Source of the DNA: Sporolactobacillus shoreicorticis
Lineage (GTDB): Bacteria; Bacillota; Bacilli; Bacillales; Sporolactobacillaceae
Length of the DNA stretch: 64,000 nucleotides
Direction of reading: 5' to 3'
Assembly: GCF_024125445.1 (NCBI RefSeq)
Contig: NZ_JAMXWM010000001.1
Span: forward strand, 1-64,000
Part shown: piece by piece, positions 27,775 to 37,498 of the stretch
How the letters are laid out: each line of letters begins with the position of its first letter
Numbering within the stretch: position 1 is the stretch's first letter
Program-made: the position numbers and the translations under genes
Notes under the pieces: generated by a model
Told to the model about the DNA's origin: nothing
Databases searched by the model: none
Seen by the model: the letters and a program-made list of their open reading frames with translations, nothing else

Positions 27775-29238
27775 TTATTCCTGGTAAAAGACGCCATCAA
27801 AATCAATACGGAAACGAACATTTCTACTGTCTGCTGAGTAGAAATTCAGGACAAGCTGATCATTAATAATCTTTAAAACCGGAGCGGCAGTTACGCCAAA
27901 GCTGTAATCCCACTGATGATTAATTTTTAGTATGTTTTTTGTGTAGGTCACATTAGCTGAGCAGAAGATGCGATCAAAGTTATTTGCATAGCGTAATGTC
28001 AGACGGCCGTCAAAGGCAGTTGGAAGCTTAAAAAGGGAGTAATTCGTGTAGCCTCCCTTTGGTGTAGTGACCGATGCTCTTTGGAAGGAGAATCCTGCAA
28101 TGGTCGTTCCTTGATAGCCTTTGGTACCTGAGTACTGAAGAATGATCTGCGGTTCTGTCAGTGAGATGATTTTCCCAAAAACTGCTCCTGATCCGCCGCT
28201 GGCTAAAATGGGACAATTTTTGACAGTAATTGTTCCGGTTGCGCGACTGTTCACGGATGTTAATGCAGTTTGGCAATTTATAATTGTGCAGCTCTCAATG
28301 TTCTGTACCGAGTTTGCGCCTAAGTCAATGCCCTGAGCAAATCCTTCAATTATATTTCCGCTCAAAACATTTCCGTCAAGCGTCCCTCTCTGGTCATAGA
28401 CGAGGTAAATGCCCTTGCCGGAGTGTGCATTTCCATATTGTTTGATCTGATTATTGGTCAGCACAACCGGTTTTGCTCCGCTTTCATTAATCAAACGAAT
28501 GCCGTCTCTGAGGCAGTCCTTGAGGACGTTACCAGTAATCAGGATACGCTCCTGTACACTTTCAATGTGCACGGCCTCGTTTCGAGAATGCTCAATAATA
28601 TTATTGGCAATAACAATGTCTTTGCCACGAGCTATACCAATGGCAAAACCGGATGTTGGCGTTGAGCTGTCACCAAGTGCGTTGATTCGATTGCCGATGA
28701 TTTTAATACCATAGAATGTACCCGCTGTTGTATTAATTTCGATTGGATCCGCGTTTGCCTTGATGACATTGCCAATCACATCAAGATTGGTTCCGGAAGT
28801 ATGATTATTTAACAAAATTCCGTAATTGCCGGCATTTATTTCAGAGTCATAGATCTTCATATTATTTTGTACACCATCAGTATAGAATCCATGGAACGGA
28901 GTAACAATTGTGATCCGCTCACAGTTTGCAGCATTGAACAAAACAGCCGCATCAGGTAGAATTCGGGCGCCGTGAATACCAATAAGATGAAAATTACTGG
29001 GAAGATCAATATTTGATTTTATTTTATATGATTTGTCGAGCAGGACTGTAACAGGTGTGCTGCCGTATTCCGCTTTCAATCGGGCAAAGGCAGGTGCGTC
29101 GTCTGTGACAGCATCACCGACTGCTCCAAAATCAGCAATACTGATAAAAGGAGTAATGCCATTTGAAACCGCTTTTTCGGTTACATAAGTAACAGCCTCA
29201 GCAATTGAGTGTTTAAACTTCTCAAATATTTTTTTAAT
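27775..29238 (-). CDS. Parallel beta-helix (pectate-lyase-3-like) protein with unusual start
   Basis: The frame encodes a right-handed beta-helix protein with many repeated N-x-I/V turns (KIIGNRINALG, VIANNIIEHS, LITGNVLKD, LTNNQIKQYG) and a C-terminal beta-sandwich-like part. An ATG/GTG/TTG rule gives a start at 29079 that cuts the domain, because the typical opening IADFGAVGDAVTDDAPAF lies in frame upstream of it. The frame stays open to 29243. There, GAGGTG is placed 7 bases before an ATT codon (29238-29236), giving about 487 residues beginning KKIFEKFKHSIAEA. Either ATT is the start or a one-base change near an A-run separates the frame from an ATG at 29244. No signal peptide is evident. 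Such proteins bind or cleave polysaccharides. Confidence 0.65.
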   Translation of the reverse strand: MKKIFEKFKHSIAEAVTYVTEKAVSNGITPFISIADFGAVGDAVTDDAPAFARLKAEYGSTPVTVLLDKSYKIKSNIDLPSNFHLIGIHGARILPDAAVLFNAANCERITIVTPFHGFYTDGVQNNMKIYDSEINAGNYGILLNNHTSGTNLDVIGNVIKANADPIEINTTAGTFYGIKIIGNRINALGDSSTPTSGFAIGIARGKDIVIANNIIEHSRNEAVHIESVQERILITGNVLKDCLRDGIRLINESGAKPVVLTNNQIKQYGNAHSGKGIYLVYDQRGTLDGNVLSGNIIEGFAQGIDLGANSVQNIESCTIINCQTALTSVNSRATGTITVKNCPILASGGSGAVFGKIISLTEPQIILQYSGTKGYQGTTIAGFSFQRASVTTPKGGYTNYSLFKLPTAFDGRLTLRYANNFDRIFCSANVTYTKNILKINHQWDYSFGVTAAPVLKIINDQLVLNFYSADSRNVRFRIDFDGVFYQE

Positions 29239-29529
29239 ACATACTCACCTCATGAATAATGAACGATTTACTATATTGTATGTTTGCCGAATTTAAGTTC
29301 TTGTACGAATGGATATTCTTTAATCAAATTTTTCATGGTATAATATATGGGTAATAAGAACTATAACAAAGATATTATTAACGGATATGATTTGAAAAAA
29401 ATTGGAGCTATGTTTATAATATTAGTTCATTTTACTGTATACTATAATAAAATAGTATATCTATTTGTGGGCAAAAAGTATTGGTTGGTAAGCACTGGTG
29501 GGCCAAACAAAAACAGGGGGTGCTTAGGT

Positions 29530-29802
29530 ATGAATATTCGCAACTTGAAAATTTCACCTAATGAATATCGAAAAATGAAGACCAATGAACTGTATGAAAT
29601 GACTGTTGAAGGTACCTTTCATCGCGGAGATCTTATTGGATTGTTAGAATATGATTCCGAACTAGGGTACACCGGATCGGCCAAAGCATCGGTTGTTTGT
29701 GCGGTTAATCGTACACAAAGCAAATCGAACAGTCAATGTTTGTCCGTACGATTTGTCGATTTATTTGATCCATCGAATGAATTCCTGAATTTGGCTGAGT
29801 AA
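29530..29802 (+). CDS. DUF3850-like (ASCH/PUA-fold) small protein
   Basis: This 90-residue product (NIRNLKISPNEYRKMKTNEL, then FHRGDLIGLLEYDSELGYTG) follows the pattern of DUF3850/ASCH proteins: a short strand, a helix, GD-x-I, and an EYD...YTG turn. Several typical residues of the family (KxFEiRkNDR) are changed. The ATG at 29530 follows a GGGGGTG ribosome site by 8 bases; the frame is open further up to 29347, but that part is low-complexity and probably leader. Function is unknown; ASCH-fold proteins are thought to bind RNA or nucleotides. A terminator follows at 29866. Confidence 0.5.
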   Translation: MNIRNLKISPNEYRKMKTNELYEMTVEGTFHRGDLIGLLEYDSELGYTGSAKASVVCAVNRTQSKSNSQCLSVRFVDLFDPSNEFLNLAE

Positions 29803-29865
29803 ATATACTAAATGACGTAAAAGGTAAATAATTTCAGCATTTGTAAGCAGCTGTTGGTTCACTAA

Positions 29866-29897
29866 GGAGAACGGGTTGAGAGACCTGTTCTCTTTTT
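29866..29897 (+). terminator. Terminator upstream of EPS-2
   Basis: GAGAACGGGT (29866-29875) pairs with ACCTGTTCTC (29882-29891), with one G-T wobble and a 6-base loop, followed by T6. It ends the small gene before it. Lying about 115 bases before the first EPS-2 gene, it could also serve as an attenuator if transcription starts upstream. Confidence 0.65.
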
Positions 29898-30013
29898 TGT
29901 CGTTATGAAACAAAATTTTTCTCTGTAATGAAGCTGTTACGCGTGAACTTGTAAGATACCAATTAATCAGTGGTGCATGTTTAGTTTGTGACACTACCTC
30001 GTGGGGGATCGGT

Positions 30014-30742
30014 ATGGAAAACAGTGTAAGCGTGAAAGACATTTTACTGACGTTTCGAAGAAGAGCATGGATTATTTTAGTAATCCCCATTTTATTGGGA
30101 ATGGCCAGCTTTATATATACCCATTTTTTTAGTTCCCCAATGTATAGCGCAACCACTCAGGTTCTTGTCAATCAGGCGAAGGTCAAAAAATCATATTTAT
30201 ATAATACAAATGCCGTCCAAACAAATACGCAGCTTGTCAATACATACAGCGGGATGGCGAGCAATCCCATCGTGCTGAAACAAGCGATTCGTATGAGTAA
30301 CTTTAAGATGACTGTCGGTCAATTAAGCGGCATGTTGACAGTACAAGCGACACAGAACAATCAATTGCTCACACTTAACATTCAGTCGGATAGCCCGGAG
30401 TTGTCCGTGCAGCTTGTTAATCATGTTGCTGAGGCTTTGAAATCACGTGTGAAAAAGATTATGGGGGAAGACAATGTTGTTATTTTATCACCGGCCTCAT
30501 ACACTTCCGGCCTCAGCCCTATTACAGCGTCACTGAAAAAAAATGTACTTATTGCAGTGATTGCAGGGTTCATTATATCAATAGGATTGGCTTTTCTCTT
30601 GGATTACCTGGATGATTCGATTAAAGATGTGCATGAACTTAAACAATTGGATCTGCCTGTTCTCGGTGTGGTCAGTTATAGTGCAAGGCATGGAAGAAAT
30701 CGATTAAAAAACTATTCTAATGTTCAATCGGTCTCGAAATAA
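30014..30742 (+). CDS. Wzz/TkmA-type chain-length and kinase-modulator protein
   Basis: This 242-residue membrane protein has two transmembrane helices (about residues 19-39 and 174-196) flanking an extracellular region, the layout of Gram-positive co-polymerases such as CapA/YveK. The N-terminal Wzz segment (VSVKDILLTFRRRAWIILVI) and the Pro-containing SGLSPITAS before the second helix are typical. It should set chain length and activate the cytoplasmic tyrosine-kinase-like partner encoded next. GGGGGATC precedes the ATG. It is the first gene of EPS-2. EPS-1 has no such gene, so this protein may serve both operons. Confidence 0.85.
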   Translation: MENSVSVKDILLTFRRRAWIILVIPILLGMASFIYTHFFSSPMYSATTQVLVNQAKVKKSYLYNTNAVQTNTQLVNTYSGMASNPIVLKQAIRMSNFKMTVGQLSGMLTVQATQNNQLLTLNIQSDSPELSVQLVNHVAEALKSRVKKIMGEDNVVILSPASYTSGLSPITASLKKNVLIAVIAGFIISIGLAFLLDYLDDSIKDVHELKQLDLPVLGVVSYSARHGRNRLKNYSNVQSVSK

Positions 30743-30754
30743 AGGGGGATAACG

Positions 30755-31429
30755 ATGAAGAAAAGACATGATTTTGATCGGCCTAAATTGTTTTTTAACT
30801 CCAGAATGAGATCCGGATCATTGTGTGCTGAACAATATCGCATTATTCGCTCAAATCTGGATATTCTTCAGAAAAGGAATGCCTTTAAGTCCCTCTTAAT
30901 TACTTCTCCTGGAAAGAAAGAAGGAAAAACAACAGTTGCAATAAATCTAGCCGTCCTTATGGCAAGGCAGGGAAATCGCGTATTGATCATTGATGCTGAT
31001 GCGTTGCATCCGGTTATTCATCAATTTTTCTCATTGAATAATAACGAAGGTCTGATTGATGTTCTCAAAAAGAAAGAAAGCATAGAATCATTGGTTCAAG
31101 AAACAGCAGCGAAAAATTTATACGTATTGGCCGGTAAATCGATTGATCCTGAGACAGCGGAGTGGATTGGAATAGAGCAGATATCTGATTTAATGAATGA
31201 GGCTGCTGCACATTTTGACCGAATTATTGTCGATGCGTCATCTGTCCTGATGCATTCAAGTACACCCCTGTTTGCGAATAGGTGCGATGGTACAGTAATT
31301 GTTGCTAAGACAAATGCAACGAGAAAAAAAGCCATTAATGAGGCGAAGGAAAAACTCATTCAGGCTCAAGCAAAAATTCTTGGCTTGATCCTGAATGATT
31401 ATCCGGTATTAAAACAATATCTCGCCTGA
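30755..31429 (+). CDS. BY-kinase-like (CapB/YveL-type) ATPase without tyrosine tail
   Basis: This 224-residue protein is the partner of the preceding Wzz-type protein. The fold is clear: AEQYRIIRSNL at the N-terminus, Walker A SPGKKEGKTT (about 50-59), Walker A' VLIIDADALHPVIHQFF and Walker B FDRIIVDASS. Two features are atypical. The A' motif has AlaLeuHis where LeuArgLys/Arg is usual. The C-terminus (ILNDYPVLKQYLA) has one or two tyrosines instead of the Tyr-rich tail that these kinases autophosphorylate. It may hydrolyse ATP and interact with Wzz without phospho-cycling on a tail. No cognate phosphatase gene is present. Confidence 0.83.
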   Translation: MKKRHDFDRPKLFFNSRMRSGSLCAEQYRIIRSNLDILQKRNAFKSLLITSPGKKEGKTTVAINLAVLMARQGNRVLIIDADALHPVIHQFFSLNNNEGLIDVLKKKESIESLVQETAAKNLYVLAGKSIDPETAEWIGIEQISDLMNEAAAHFDRIIVDASSVLMHSSTPLFANRCDGTVIVAKTNATRKKAINEAKEKLIQAQAKILGLILNDYPVLKQYLA

Positions 31430-31531
31430 GATGAGTATTCACGCTGTTTGACGCATGACCGCATAAACAGAACATGACCAATTATGGACATACATCTATA
31501 GAGAAAAAATTTGAAATGAGGGGGAAGTTCA

Positions 31532-32413
31532 ATGAAAAAAGTGAAAAAAGTCGTTATTCCGGCAGCAGGGCTTGGTACACGGTTCCTGCCTGCCACAAAA
31601 GCGCTGCCGAAGGAAATGCTGCCAATTGTCAATAAGCCGACTATTCAATACATTGTCGAAGAGGCGATTGAGGCGGGAATGGAAGAAATCATCATCGTCA
31701 CCGGAAAGGGAAAGAGAGCGATTGAGGATCATTTTGATGATGCCTATGAATTGGAACAGAATCTGATTCACAAGGAGAAATATGAACTGCTTGAGAAGGT
31801 TCGTGAGCCGTCAAAGATCGACATTCACTACATTCGGCAAAAGTCGCCGAAAGGATTGGGACATGCCGTATGGTGTGCACGAAAATTTATTGGAGACGAA
31901 CCGTTTGCTGTCCTGCTCGGTGATGATATTGTGCAGGCTGAAAAGCCGTGCATTCAGCAGCTTGCTGAGCAATACGAACAAACGGGGTGTTCGGTCATCG
32001 GCGTTCAGAGTGTTCCGATGGAACAAACCCAACGCTACGGAATTATTGATCCGATTGATCAGGACGGTCGCCTGTTTTCGGTTCGGCAGTTTGTTGAAAA
32101 GCCTAAAGATAATCCGCCGTCGGATAAAGCAATCATTGGCCGTTACATTTTGACTCCCGAGATTTTTCAATTTCTTGATCGTCAGGAAGCAGGTGCAGGC
32201 GGCGAAATTCAGTTGACCGATGCGATTCAGCAGTTAAACGCGCTGCAGCATGTCTATGCTTATCAGTTTGAAGGTCATCGCTATGATGTCGGTGAGACAC
32301 TGGGATTTGTTCTCACGAATATTGAAATGGCACTGAAAAATAAAAAGCTGCAAAAAGATGTTCTGGCCGGTATTGAAACGATACTTCATGATAACAAACT
32401 GCTCTTCATTTGA
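31532..32413 (+). CDS. galU: UTP--glucose-1-phosphate uridylyltransferase (EPS-2 copy)
   Basis: This 293-residue protein is the same length as the EPS-1 copy and nearly collinear with it. Both share [31 protein letters not shown] and [10 protein letters not shown], and most differences are conservative. It makes UDP-glucose. GAGGGGG precedes the ATG. In both operons galU is close upstream of the phosphoglycosyl transferase, but here ugd is absent between them. The close similarity suggests duplication or gene conversion between the two EPS loci. Confidence 0.94.
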   Translation: MKKVKKVVIPAAGLGTRFLPATKALPKEMLPIVNKPTIQYIVEEAIEAGMEEIIIVTGKGKRAIEDHFDDAYELEQNLIHKEKYELLEKVREPSKIDIHYIRQKSPKGLGHAVWCARKFIGDEPFAVLLGDDIVQAEKPCIQQLAEQYEQTGCSVIGVQSVPMEQTQRYGIIDPIDQDGRLFSVRQFVEKPKDNPPSDKAIIGRYILTPEIFQFLDRQEAGAGGEIQLTDAIQQLNALQHVYAYQFEGHRYDVGETLGFVLTNIEMALKNKKLQKDVLAGIETILHDNKLLFI

Positions 32414-32431
32414 TGGGGGATGGACACGGGC

Positions 32432-33133
32432 ATGGCATTATCAAAAACAGAGGTAGAATCTCACATTGTCTATTCAACGAAAACAGCAACGCTTTCACAA
32501 AATACACAAGCCATAGTCAACGAGCGAAGAAGCTATTCATGGATGAAGCGAGCATTTGATTTTACGGCTTCGTTGATCGGTCTTATTGTACTGACGCCGG
32601 TTTTCCTGATAATTTCCTTGCTGATAAAGCTTGACGACCCTCATGGCAGGGTGTTTTTCAAACAAATAAGAGTTGGTGAAAGGGGCAAGCCGTTTTATAT
32701 TTATAAATTTCGTTCCATGGTCAGTAATGCTGAGCAGCTTCTTGACAAAATTATTGATAAAAATGAAACGACTGGTGCCATGTTTAAAATGAAGGATGAT
32801 CCAAGAGTGACGCGTATCGGCCATGTCCTGCGGAAGACCAGTCTGGATGAACTGCCGCAATTGATAAATGTACTCAAAGGTGATATGAGCCTTGTCGGGC
32901 CACGGCCACCCTTGCCAAGAGAAGTTGAGAAGTATACAAGCCATGACATGCAGCGGCTGTTGGTTCGTCCGGGCTGTACAGGTTTATGGCAAGTGAGCGG
33001 TCGAAGTAATCTCGGCTTTCATGAAATGGTTGAACTAGATCTTAAGTATATTCAAGAGCGAAACATGATCCTTGATTTAAAACTCATTATCAGAACTGTG
33101 TTCTTATTATTTGGTTCGAAAAACGCTTTTTAA
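32432..33133 (+). CDS. Initiating phosphoglycosyl transferase (EPS-2 copy)
   Basis: This 233-residue bacterial sugar transferase has the same plan as the EPS-1 copy: a polar N-terminus beginning MALSKTE, one membrane segment (about 36-60), YKFRSM, the SLDELPQ dyad and DMSLVGPRPPLP. I prefer the ATG at 32432 to the in-frame ATG at 32420, because GGGGGA abuts the earlier codon and the MALS start aligns with the paralogue. It loads the first sugar phosphate on undecaprenyl phosphate. The two copies may use the same sugar. Confidence 0.9.
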   Translation: MALSKTEVESHIVYSTKTATLSQNTQAIVNERRSYSWMKRAFDFTASLIGLIVLTPVFLIISLLIKLDDPHGRVFFKQIRVGERGKPFYIYKFRSMVSNAEQLLDKIIDKNETTGAMFKMKDDPRVTRIGHVLRKTSLDELPQLINVLKGDMSLVGPRPPLPREVEKYTSHDMQRLLVRPGCTGLWQVSGRSNLGFHEMVELDLKYIQERNMILDLKLIIRTVFLLFGSKNAF

Positions 33134-33148
33134 AGGAGTCTGGGTGCA

Positions 33149-34099
33149 ATGGAAAAAGATGCAACAATTTATGTAGCCGGTCATCGCGGGTTGGTCGGTT
33201 CCGCTATCGTTAGAAATCTCAAGGCTAAAGGTTATCACAATCTCATCTGCAAAACTCATGCGGAACTTGATTTGACAGATAACCAAAAGGTCGGGCAGTT
33301 TTTTAAAGAACATTCAATTGATTATGTGTTCCTTGCTGCTGCAAAGGTTGGCGGAATTATGGCGAACAGTCTCTATCCTGCTCAGTTCATCCAGGAAAAT
33401 CTAATGATTGAGACGAATGTCATTGACTGGTCGTACAAAACCGGTGTAAAGAAACTGCTTTTTCTGGGCAGTACCTGTATTTATCCTAAGTTTGCCGAGC
33501 AGCCAATCAAAGAATCGGAACTGTTAAATGGGAAACTGGAACCGACGAATGAGGCCTATGCAATGGCAAAGATCACGGGAATTAAGATGTGCGAAGCGTA
33601 TAACAAGCAATACGGTACGAATTACATTTCCGTTATGCCGACAAACCTGTATGGACCCAATGATAACTACGATTACCAAACCTCTCATGTGCTGCCTGCA
33701 TTGATCAGAAAATTTTATGATGCAAAATTCAATCATGAACCTTATGTCACCGTTTGGGGCACAGGGACACCAAAACGAGAATTTCTTCATTCCGATGATC
33801 TGGCCGACGCCTGCATTTTCTTAATGAATAATTACAACGGTGAAGAGATTGTCAATATCGGTGTCGGCAAGGAACTGACGATTCGTGAATTGGCGGAAAA
33901 GATTAAAAAGCTAATGGGGTATGAGGGCGACATCCATTTTGATTCATCAAAACCGGACGGCACACCAAGAAAAATTGTTGACGTGACGAAGCTGCACAAT
34001 TTAGGCTGGATTGATCATATCTCCCTTGATGAGGGGCTGGAAAAAACTTATCAGGACTTTTTGAACTCATCCCTTAGTGGCGCAGGTGCAAAATACTAA
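33149..34099 (+). CDS. fcl: GDP-L-fucose synthase
   Basis: This 316-residue SDR enzyme converts GDP-4-keto-6-deoxymannose to GDP-L-fucose. It has [13 protein letters not shown], the family marker [20 protein letters not shown] with the active-site Ser/Cys, and [15 protein letters not shown] with the Tyr/Lys pair. Length is normal. AAAGGAG lies upstream of the ATG. Together with gmd (next) and manC (37499) it gives a complete route from mannose-1-phosphate to GDP-fucose. Confidence 0.95.
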   Translation: MEKDATIYVAGHRGLVGSAIVRNLKAKGYHNLICKTHAELDLTDNQKVGQFFKEHSIDYVFLAAAKVGGIMANSLYPAQFIQENLMIETNVIDWSYKTGVKKLLFLGSTCIYPKFAEQPIKESELLNGKLEPTNEAYAMAKITGIKMCEAYNKQYGTNYISVMPTNLYGPNDNYDYQTSHVLPALIRKFYDAKFNHEPYVTVWGTGTPKREFLHSDDLADACIFLMNNYNGEEIVNIGVGKELTIRELAEKIKKLMGYEGDIHFDSSKPDGTPRKIVDVTKLHNLGWIDHISLDEGLEKTYQDFLNSSLSGAGAKY

Positions 34100-34123
34100 A
34101 TTCAAATTATTGGGGGAATGAAC

Positions 34124-35119
34124 ATGAAACGGGCATTGGTTACCGGAGTGACCGGTCAGGATGGCTCTTATTTGGCAGAATTTCTCTTGCAAAAAGGATA
34201 CAAGGTCTATGCACTCAGAAGAAGAACCAGTTCTCCGATCTACGTAAATGTAGAAGAATTCAAGGATCAATTGGAATGGATTGACGGAGATCTTACTGAT
34301 TTGGCATCGATTATTCGAGCGATTCAAGAATCTGACCCAGATGAAATTTATAATCTTGCCGCGATGTCTTTTGTCGGAACGTCATGGAAACAACCGCTCG
34401 CGACGGGCCAGATGACTGCACTCGGTGTGGCAAATATGCTTGAGGCAATTCGTTTAATTAAGCCTGACGCGCGATTCTACCAGGCCTCAACAAGTGAGAT
34501 GTTTGGAAAGGTTTATGAAACGCCTCAAAAAGAGACAACGCCTTTTTATCCGCGCAGTCCCTACAGTGCGGCAAAATTGTACGGGCACTGGATGACCATT
34601 AACTATCGTGAGAGCTTCGATCTATATGCCTGCTCAGGCATTCTTTTTAATCACGAATCACCGCGTCGCGGGGTTGAATTCGTAACACGTAAAATCACGA
34701 ATGCGGTGGCAAGAATTAAGCTTGGTTTGCAAGAGGATCTTCATCTTGGCAATCTCGAATCAAAACGAGACTGGGGCTTTGCCGGAGATTATATTAAAGC
34801 GATGTGGCTGATGCTTCAGCAAGAAAAGCCTGAAGACTACGTCATTGCAACGGGGGAGACGCATTCTGTTCGAGAGTTTGTTGAGACCGCGTTCTCTTAT
34901 GTCGGCCTGGACTGGAAAAAGTATGTGGTGCAGGATGAACGCTTTATGCGGCCTGCGGAGGTTGATCTGTTGCTTGGTGATTGTTCAAAAGCAGAACAGA
35001 AATTGGGTTGGGAGAAGAAGGTTGATTTTCCGTCTCTTGTCCACATGATGGTTGATCATGACTTGGCCGTTCAGAAGAAGGAACTGCCGGATGTTGAAGT
35101 GAAAAAATTTGCGATGTGA
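34124..35119 (+). CDS. gmd: GDP-mannose 4,6-dehydratase
   Basis: This 331-residue SDR enzyme makes GDP-4-keto-6-deoxymannose. It has [28 protein letters not shown], the catalytic [21 protein letters not shown] and FNHESPRRG. The ATG at 34124 is preferred to that at 34118, because GGGGGA lies 8 bases before the former. It stands directly after fcl, the reverse of the usual gmd-fcl order, with a 24-base gap. Confidence 0.95.
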   Translation: MKRALVTGVTGQDGSYLAEFLLQKGYKVYALRRRTSSPIYVNVEEFKDQLEWIDGDLTDLASIIRAIQESDPDEIYNLAAMSFVGTSWKQPLATGQMTALGVANMLEAIRLIKPDARFYQASTSEMFGKVYETPQKETTPFYPRSPYSAAKLYGHWMTINYRESFDLYACSGILFNHESPRRGVEFVTRKITNAVARIKLGLQEDLHLGNLESKRDWGFAGDYIKAMWLMLQQEKPEDYVIATGETHSVREFVETAFSYVGLDWKKYVVQDERFMRPAEVDLLLGDCSKAEQKLGWEKKVDFPSLVHMMVDHDLAVQKKELPDVEVKKFAM

Positions 35120-35128
35120 AGTGAGTGT

Positions 35129-36271
35129 ATGAAGGCCCATCTTATTGTTGTTGGTCCGGTGCCGCCGCCTATTCACGGCGAGAGTATAGCAATCAGCCAA
35201 TTAATTCATTCTAAAGCTATTTTAGAAAAATATGACGTGGAGGTGATTGATACCGGACGAGGCAAGAATATAAGAGGGGGACGCTTCTCGATCATAAAGC
35301 TGTGTCAGGATATCAGGAATTTCCTTGTGATCGCTCACAAGATCAAGAAAAGCCATGATGCAATCGTCTATCTATCGCTTTCACAGACAAAATTGGGGCT
35401 TTTGAGAGACGTCATGGTTATTCGTTTAGTGAGAAACAGAGCCGGAAAAGTGATTGCTCATTTACATGGCAATCATTTAAAAATGATCATGATGACAATT
35501 AATCCTTGGATGGCGAAGATTGTCTCAAACGCTTTAAGAAAAATTGACTCAGGTATTGTATTAAGTCAGGCCCTTTCATCTAATTTTATGAACCTTCCAA
35601 GGAAAATTGATGTTGTTTCTAATGGGATTGATCAAGATATGTTTTCATCTCTGATCATTAAACATGCCCGTATAAAAAGAAGAGCTGCTAAGACTTTTCA
35701 TATCCTCTATCTGAGCAATTTAATTCAATCAAAGGGATTTGGTGATGTCATACTCACCGCTATCGAGTTATTAAAGAAGAAAGAAGATATTAAACTGACA
35801 CTCGCCGGGCAAATTTATGATTGTCACTTGTTTAATCAGTTGTTCCGCAAGGTAACTGAATACGGATTCGAGTCAAAAATTACCTATATAGGTATTGCAA
35901 CCGGAGTTGAAAAAAAAAAGATCCTACTTGAAGCCCATGTTATGGTTCTGCCCACCCAATATCCGATTGAAGGTCAGCCCATCTCAATCATTGAGGGAAT
36001 GGCTGCTGGATTGCCGATCATTTCAACGGCACAAGGCGCAATTCCCGACATGATTGATGGCAGCGGTATTGTCGTTGATCAAGTTGATCCTGAGCATTTG
36101 GCGTGCGCCATTAAGCAGCTGATTGACAATCGATCGCTGTATGAACGGTTATCTGAACATAGCCGATCAAGTTTCTTAAAAAAATTTACGTTGGATCACT
36201 ATATAGATGAACTGATCTCAGTATTCGAGCGAGGGATACCGAATGAGCAAAAAAATCATATTTGTCATTAA
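35129..36271 (+). CDS. GT4 family glycosyltransferase
   Basis: This 380-residue GT-B enzyme starts LIVVGPVPPPIHGESIAISQLI and has the group 1 donor site LYLSNLIQSKGFGDVILTAI and PTQYPIEGQPISIIEGMAAGLPIIST, with the two conserved glutamates. It should add a sugar to the EPS-2 repeat unit; fucose or mannose is possible from context only. It begins 9 bases after gmd, and its last 29 bases overlap the next gene. Confidence 0.87.
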   Translation: MKAHLIVVGPVPPPIHGESIAISQLIHSKAILEKYDVEVIDTGRGKNIRGGRFSIIKLCQDIRNFLVIAHKIKKSHDAIVYLSLSQTKLGLLRDVMVIRLVRNRAGKVIAHLHGNHLKMIMMTINPWMAKIVSNALRKIDSGIVLSQALSSNFMNLPRKIDVVSNGIDQDMFSSLIIKHARIKRRAAKTFHILYLSNLIQSKGFGDVILTAIELLKKKEDIKLTLAGQIYDCHLFNQLFRKVTEYGFESKITYIGIATGVEKKKILLEAHVMVLPTQYPIEGQPISIIEGMAAGLPIISTAQGAIPDMIDGSGIVVDQVDPEHLACAIKQLIDNRSLYERLSEHSRSSFLKKFTLDHYIDELISVFERGIPNEQKNHICH

Positions 36272-37481
36272 TTATTTTTATCCTGATCCTGCATCGACCG
36301 GTCAATTGCTCACAGAGCTCTGTCTCGCTCTGCAGGACAGCTTTAAGATCACGGTTATCGCTGCTCAGCCGGGCGGATACTCCGGGGGCAGTGGCAAGGC
36401 ACATAAAACATTTGAAATCGGTTCGCTCGAAAAGATTAAGATCGTGCGCATTAAGGTACCTAAAGTGAACAAAGCATCGAAACTGAGTCGATTCAAATAC
36501 ATTACCGCTTACTTTATCCTCGCGACGATTGCCATGATTCGAGAGCGTTCTGTAGATATTATCTATACAATATCCACACCGCCGGTGCTTGGCGGCGTGA
36601 TCGGCACCATCGGAAAGATGATCAAAAGAACAAAACATGTTTATAATATTCAGGATTTTAATCCGGAACAGGCTGAAGCAGTCAGCTATACGAAGAGCAA
36701 ATGGATTTTCAAAACAGCCGAGGCAGTGGATAAAATCAGTTGTAGATTGTCCGATGAAATTGTTCTCGTTGGTCAGGACATGGCAGAAACATTGAAAAAA
36801 CGTTTTCAGAACAAAAGGGTACCGACGCATTTAGTCATTAATAATTGGACAGATGAAGATCAGATCGTGCCGATGAATAAGGCTGTTGAACCAATTCATC
36901 GTTTTCTCGAAGAAAACAATCTCTTAGGAAAATTTATTGTTATGTATTCAGGCAATCTCGGACTCTACTATGATTTAGAGAACCTGGTCAGGGTTACGAA
37001 CCAGTTCACCGATTATCCGGATTTGGCTTTCGTCTTCATTGGAGATGGCGCAGTGAAGCAGGGCATGCAGGACTATGTACGTCATGAAGGAATAGAAAAT
37101 GTATTCTTCCTGCCCTACCAGCCTAAAGAATTCATTAAATATTCGCTCAATGCGGCGGATGTTCATCTTGTCGTCAATCAAAAAGGAATTAAGGGTGTTT
37201 CGGTACCAAGTAAAATTTACGGTGTGATGGCAGCAGGCAAACCAATACTCGGTGTGCTTGAACAGGGGAGTGAAGCGGAACGTCTCATATCTGCCAGCGG
37301 ATGTGGAGAGGTTGTTGAGCCGCAGAACTATGAGGGTGTAGCCAAACTTATAAAACAGTTTTATCTAATGAGCGATGAAGAACGCAAAAGGATGGGTTTG
37401 AGAGGCAGAACTTATCTGGAAGGCCACTTAACACGAGAACTTTCCATATCAAAATATAAAAAAATGCTAATGAGTCTGTAG
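36243..37481 (+). CDS. GT4 glycosyltransferase, WbuB-like
   Basis: This 412-residue protein has the architecture of WbuB-type enzymes. These start with VINYFYPDPASTGQLLTELC, followed by TISTPPVLGGVIGT and YNIQDFNPEQAEA, then a donor-binding half with YSGNLGLYYDLENLV and GVSVPSKIYGVMAAGKPILGV. WbuB transfers N-acetyl-fucosamine, so a 6-deoxy-sugar donor such as GDP-fucose is a fair guess here. The start overlaps the preceding gene by 29 bases, which suggests coupled translation. Confidence 0.87.
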   Translation: MSKKIIFVINYFYPDPASTGQLLTELCLALQDSFKITVIAAQPGGYSGGSGKAHKTFEIGSLEKIKIVRIKVPKVNKASKLSRFKYITAYFILATIAMIRERSVDIIYTISTPPVLGGVIGTIGKMIKRTKHVYNIQDFNPEQAEAVSYTKSKWIFKTAEAVDKISCRLSDEIVLVGQDMAETLKKRFQNKRVPTHLVINNWTDEDQIVPMNKAVEPIHRFLEENNLLGKFIVMYSGNLGLYYDLENLVRVTNQFTDYPDLAFVFIGDGAVKQGMQDYVRHEGIENVFFLPYQPKEFIKYSLNAADVHLVVNQKGIKGVSVPSKIYGVMAAGKPILGVLEQGSEAERLISASGCGEVVEPQNYEGVAKLIKQFYLMSDEERKRMGLRGRTYLEGHLTRELSISKYKKMLMSL

Positions 37482-37498
37482 CTCAAGGGGGAAACTTT

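Noticed and set aside
29898-30013. An EAR-type antitermination RNA before EPS-2.
   Set aside because: The stretch is too short and shows only one simple terminator hairpin upstream; no multi-stem structure is evident.
36186-36830. A 214-codon minus-strand frame within the WbuB-like gene.
   Set aside because: Shadow of the conserved glycosyltransferase.
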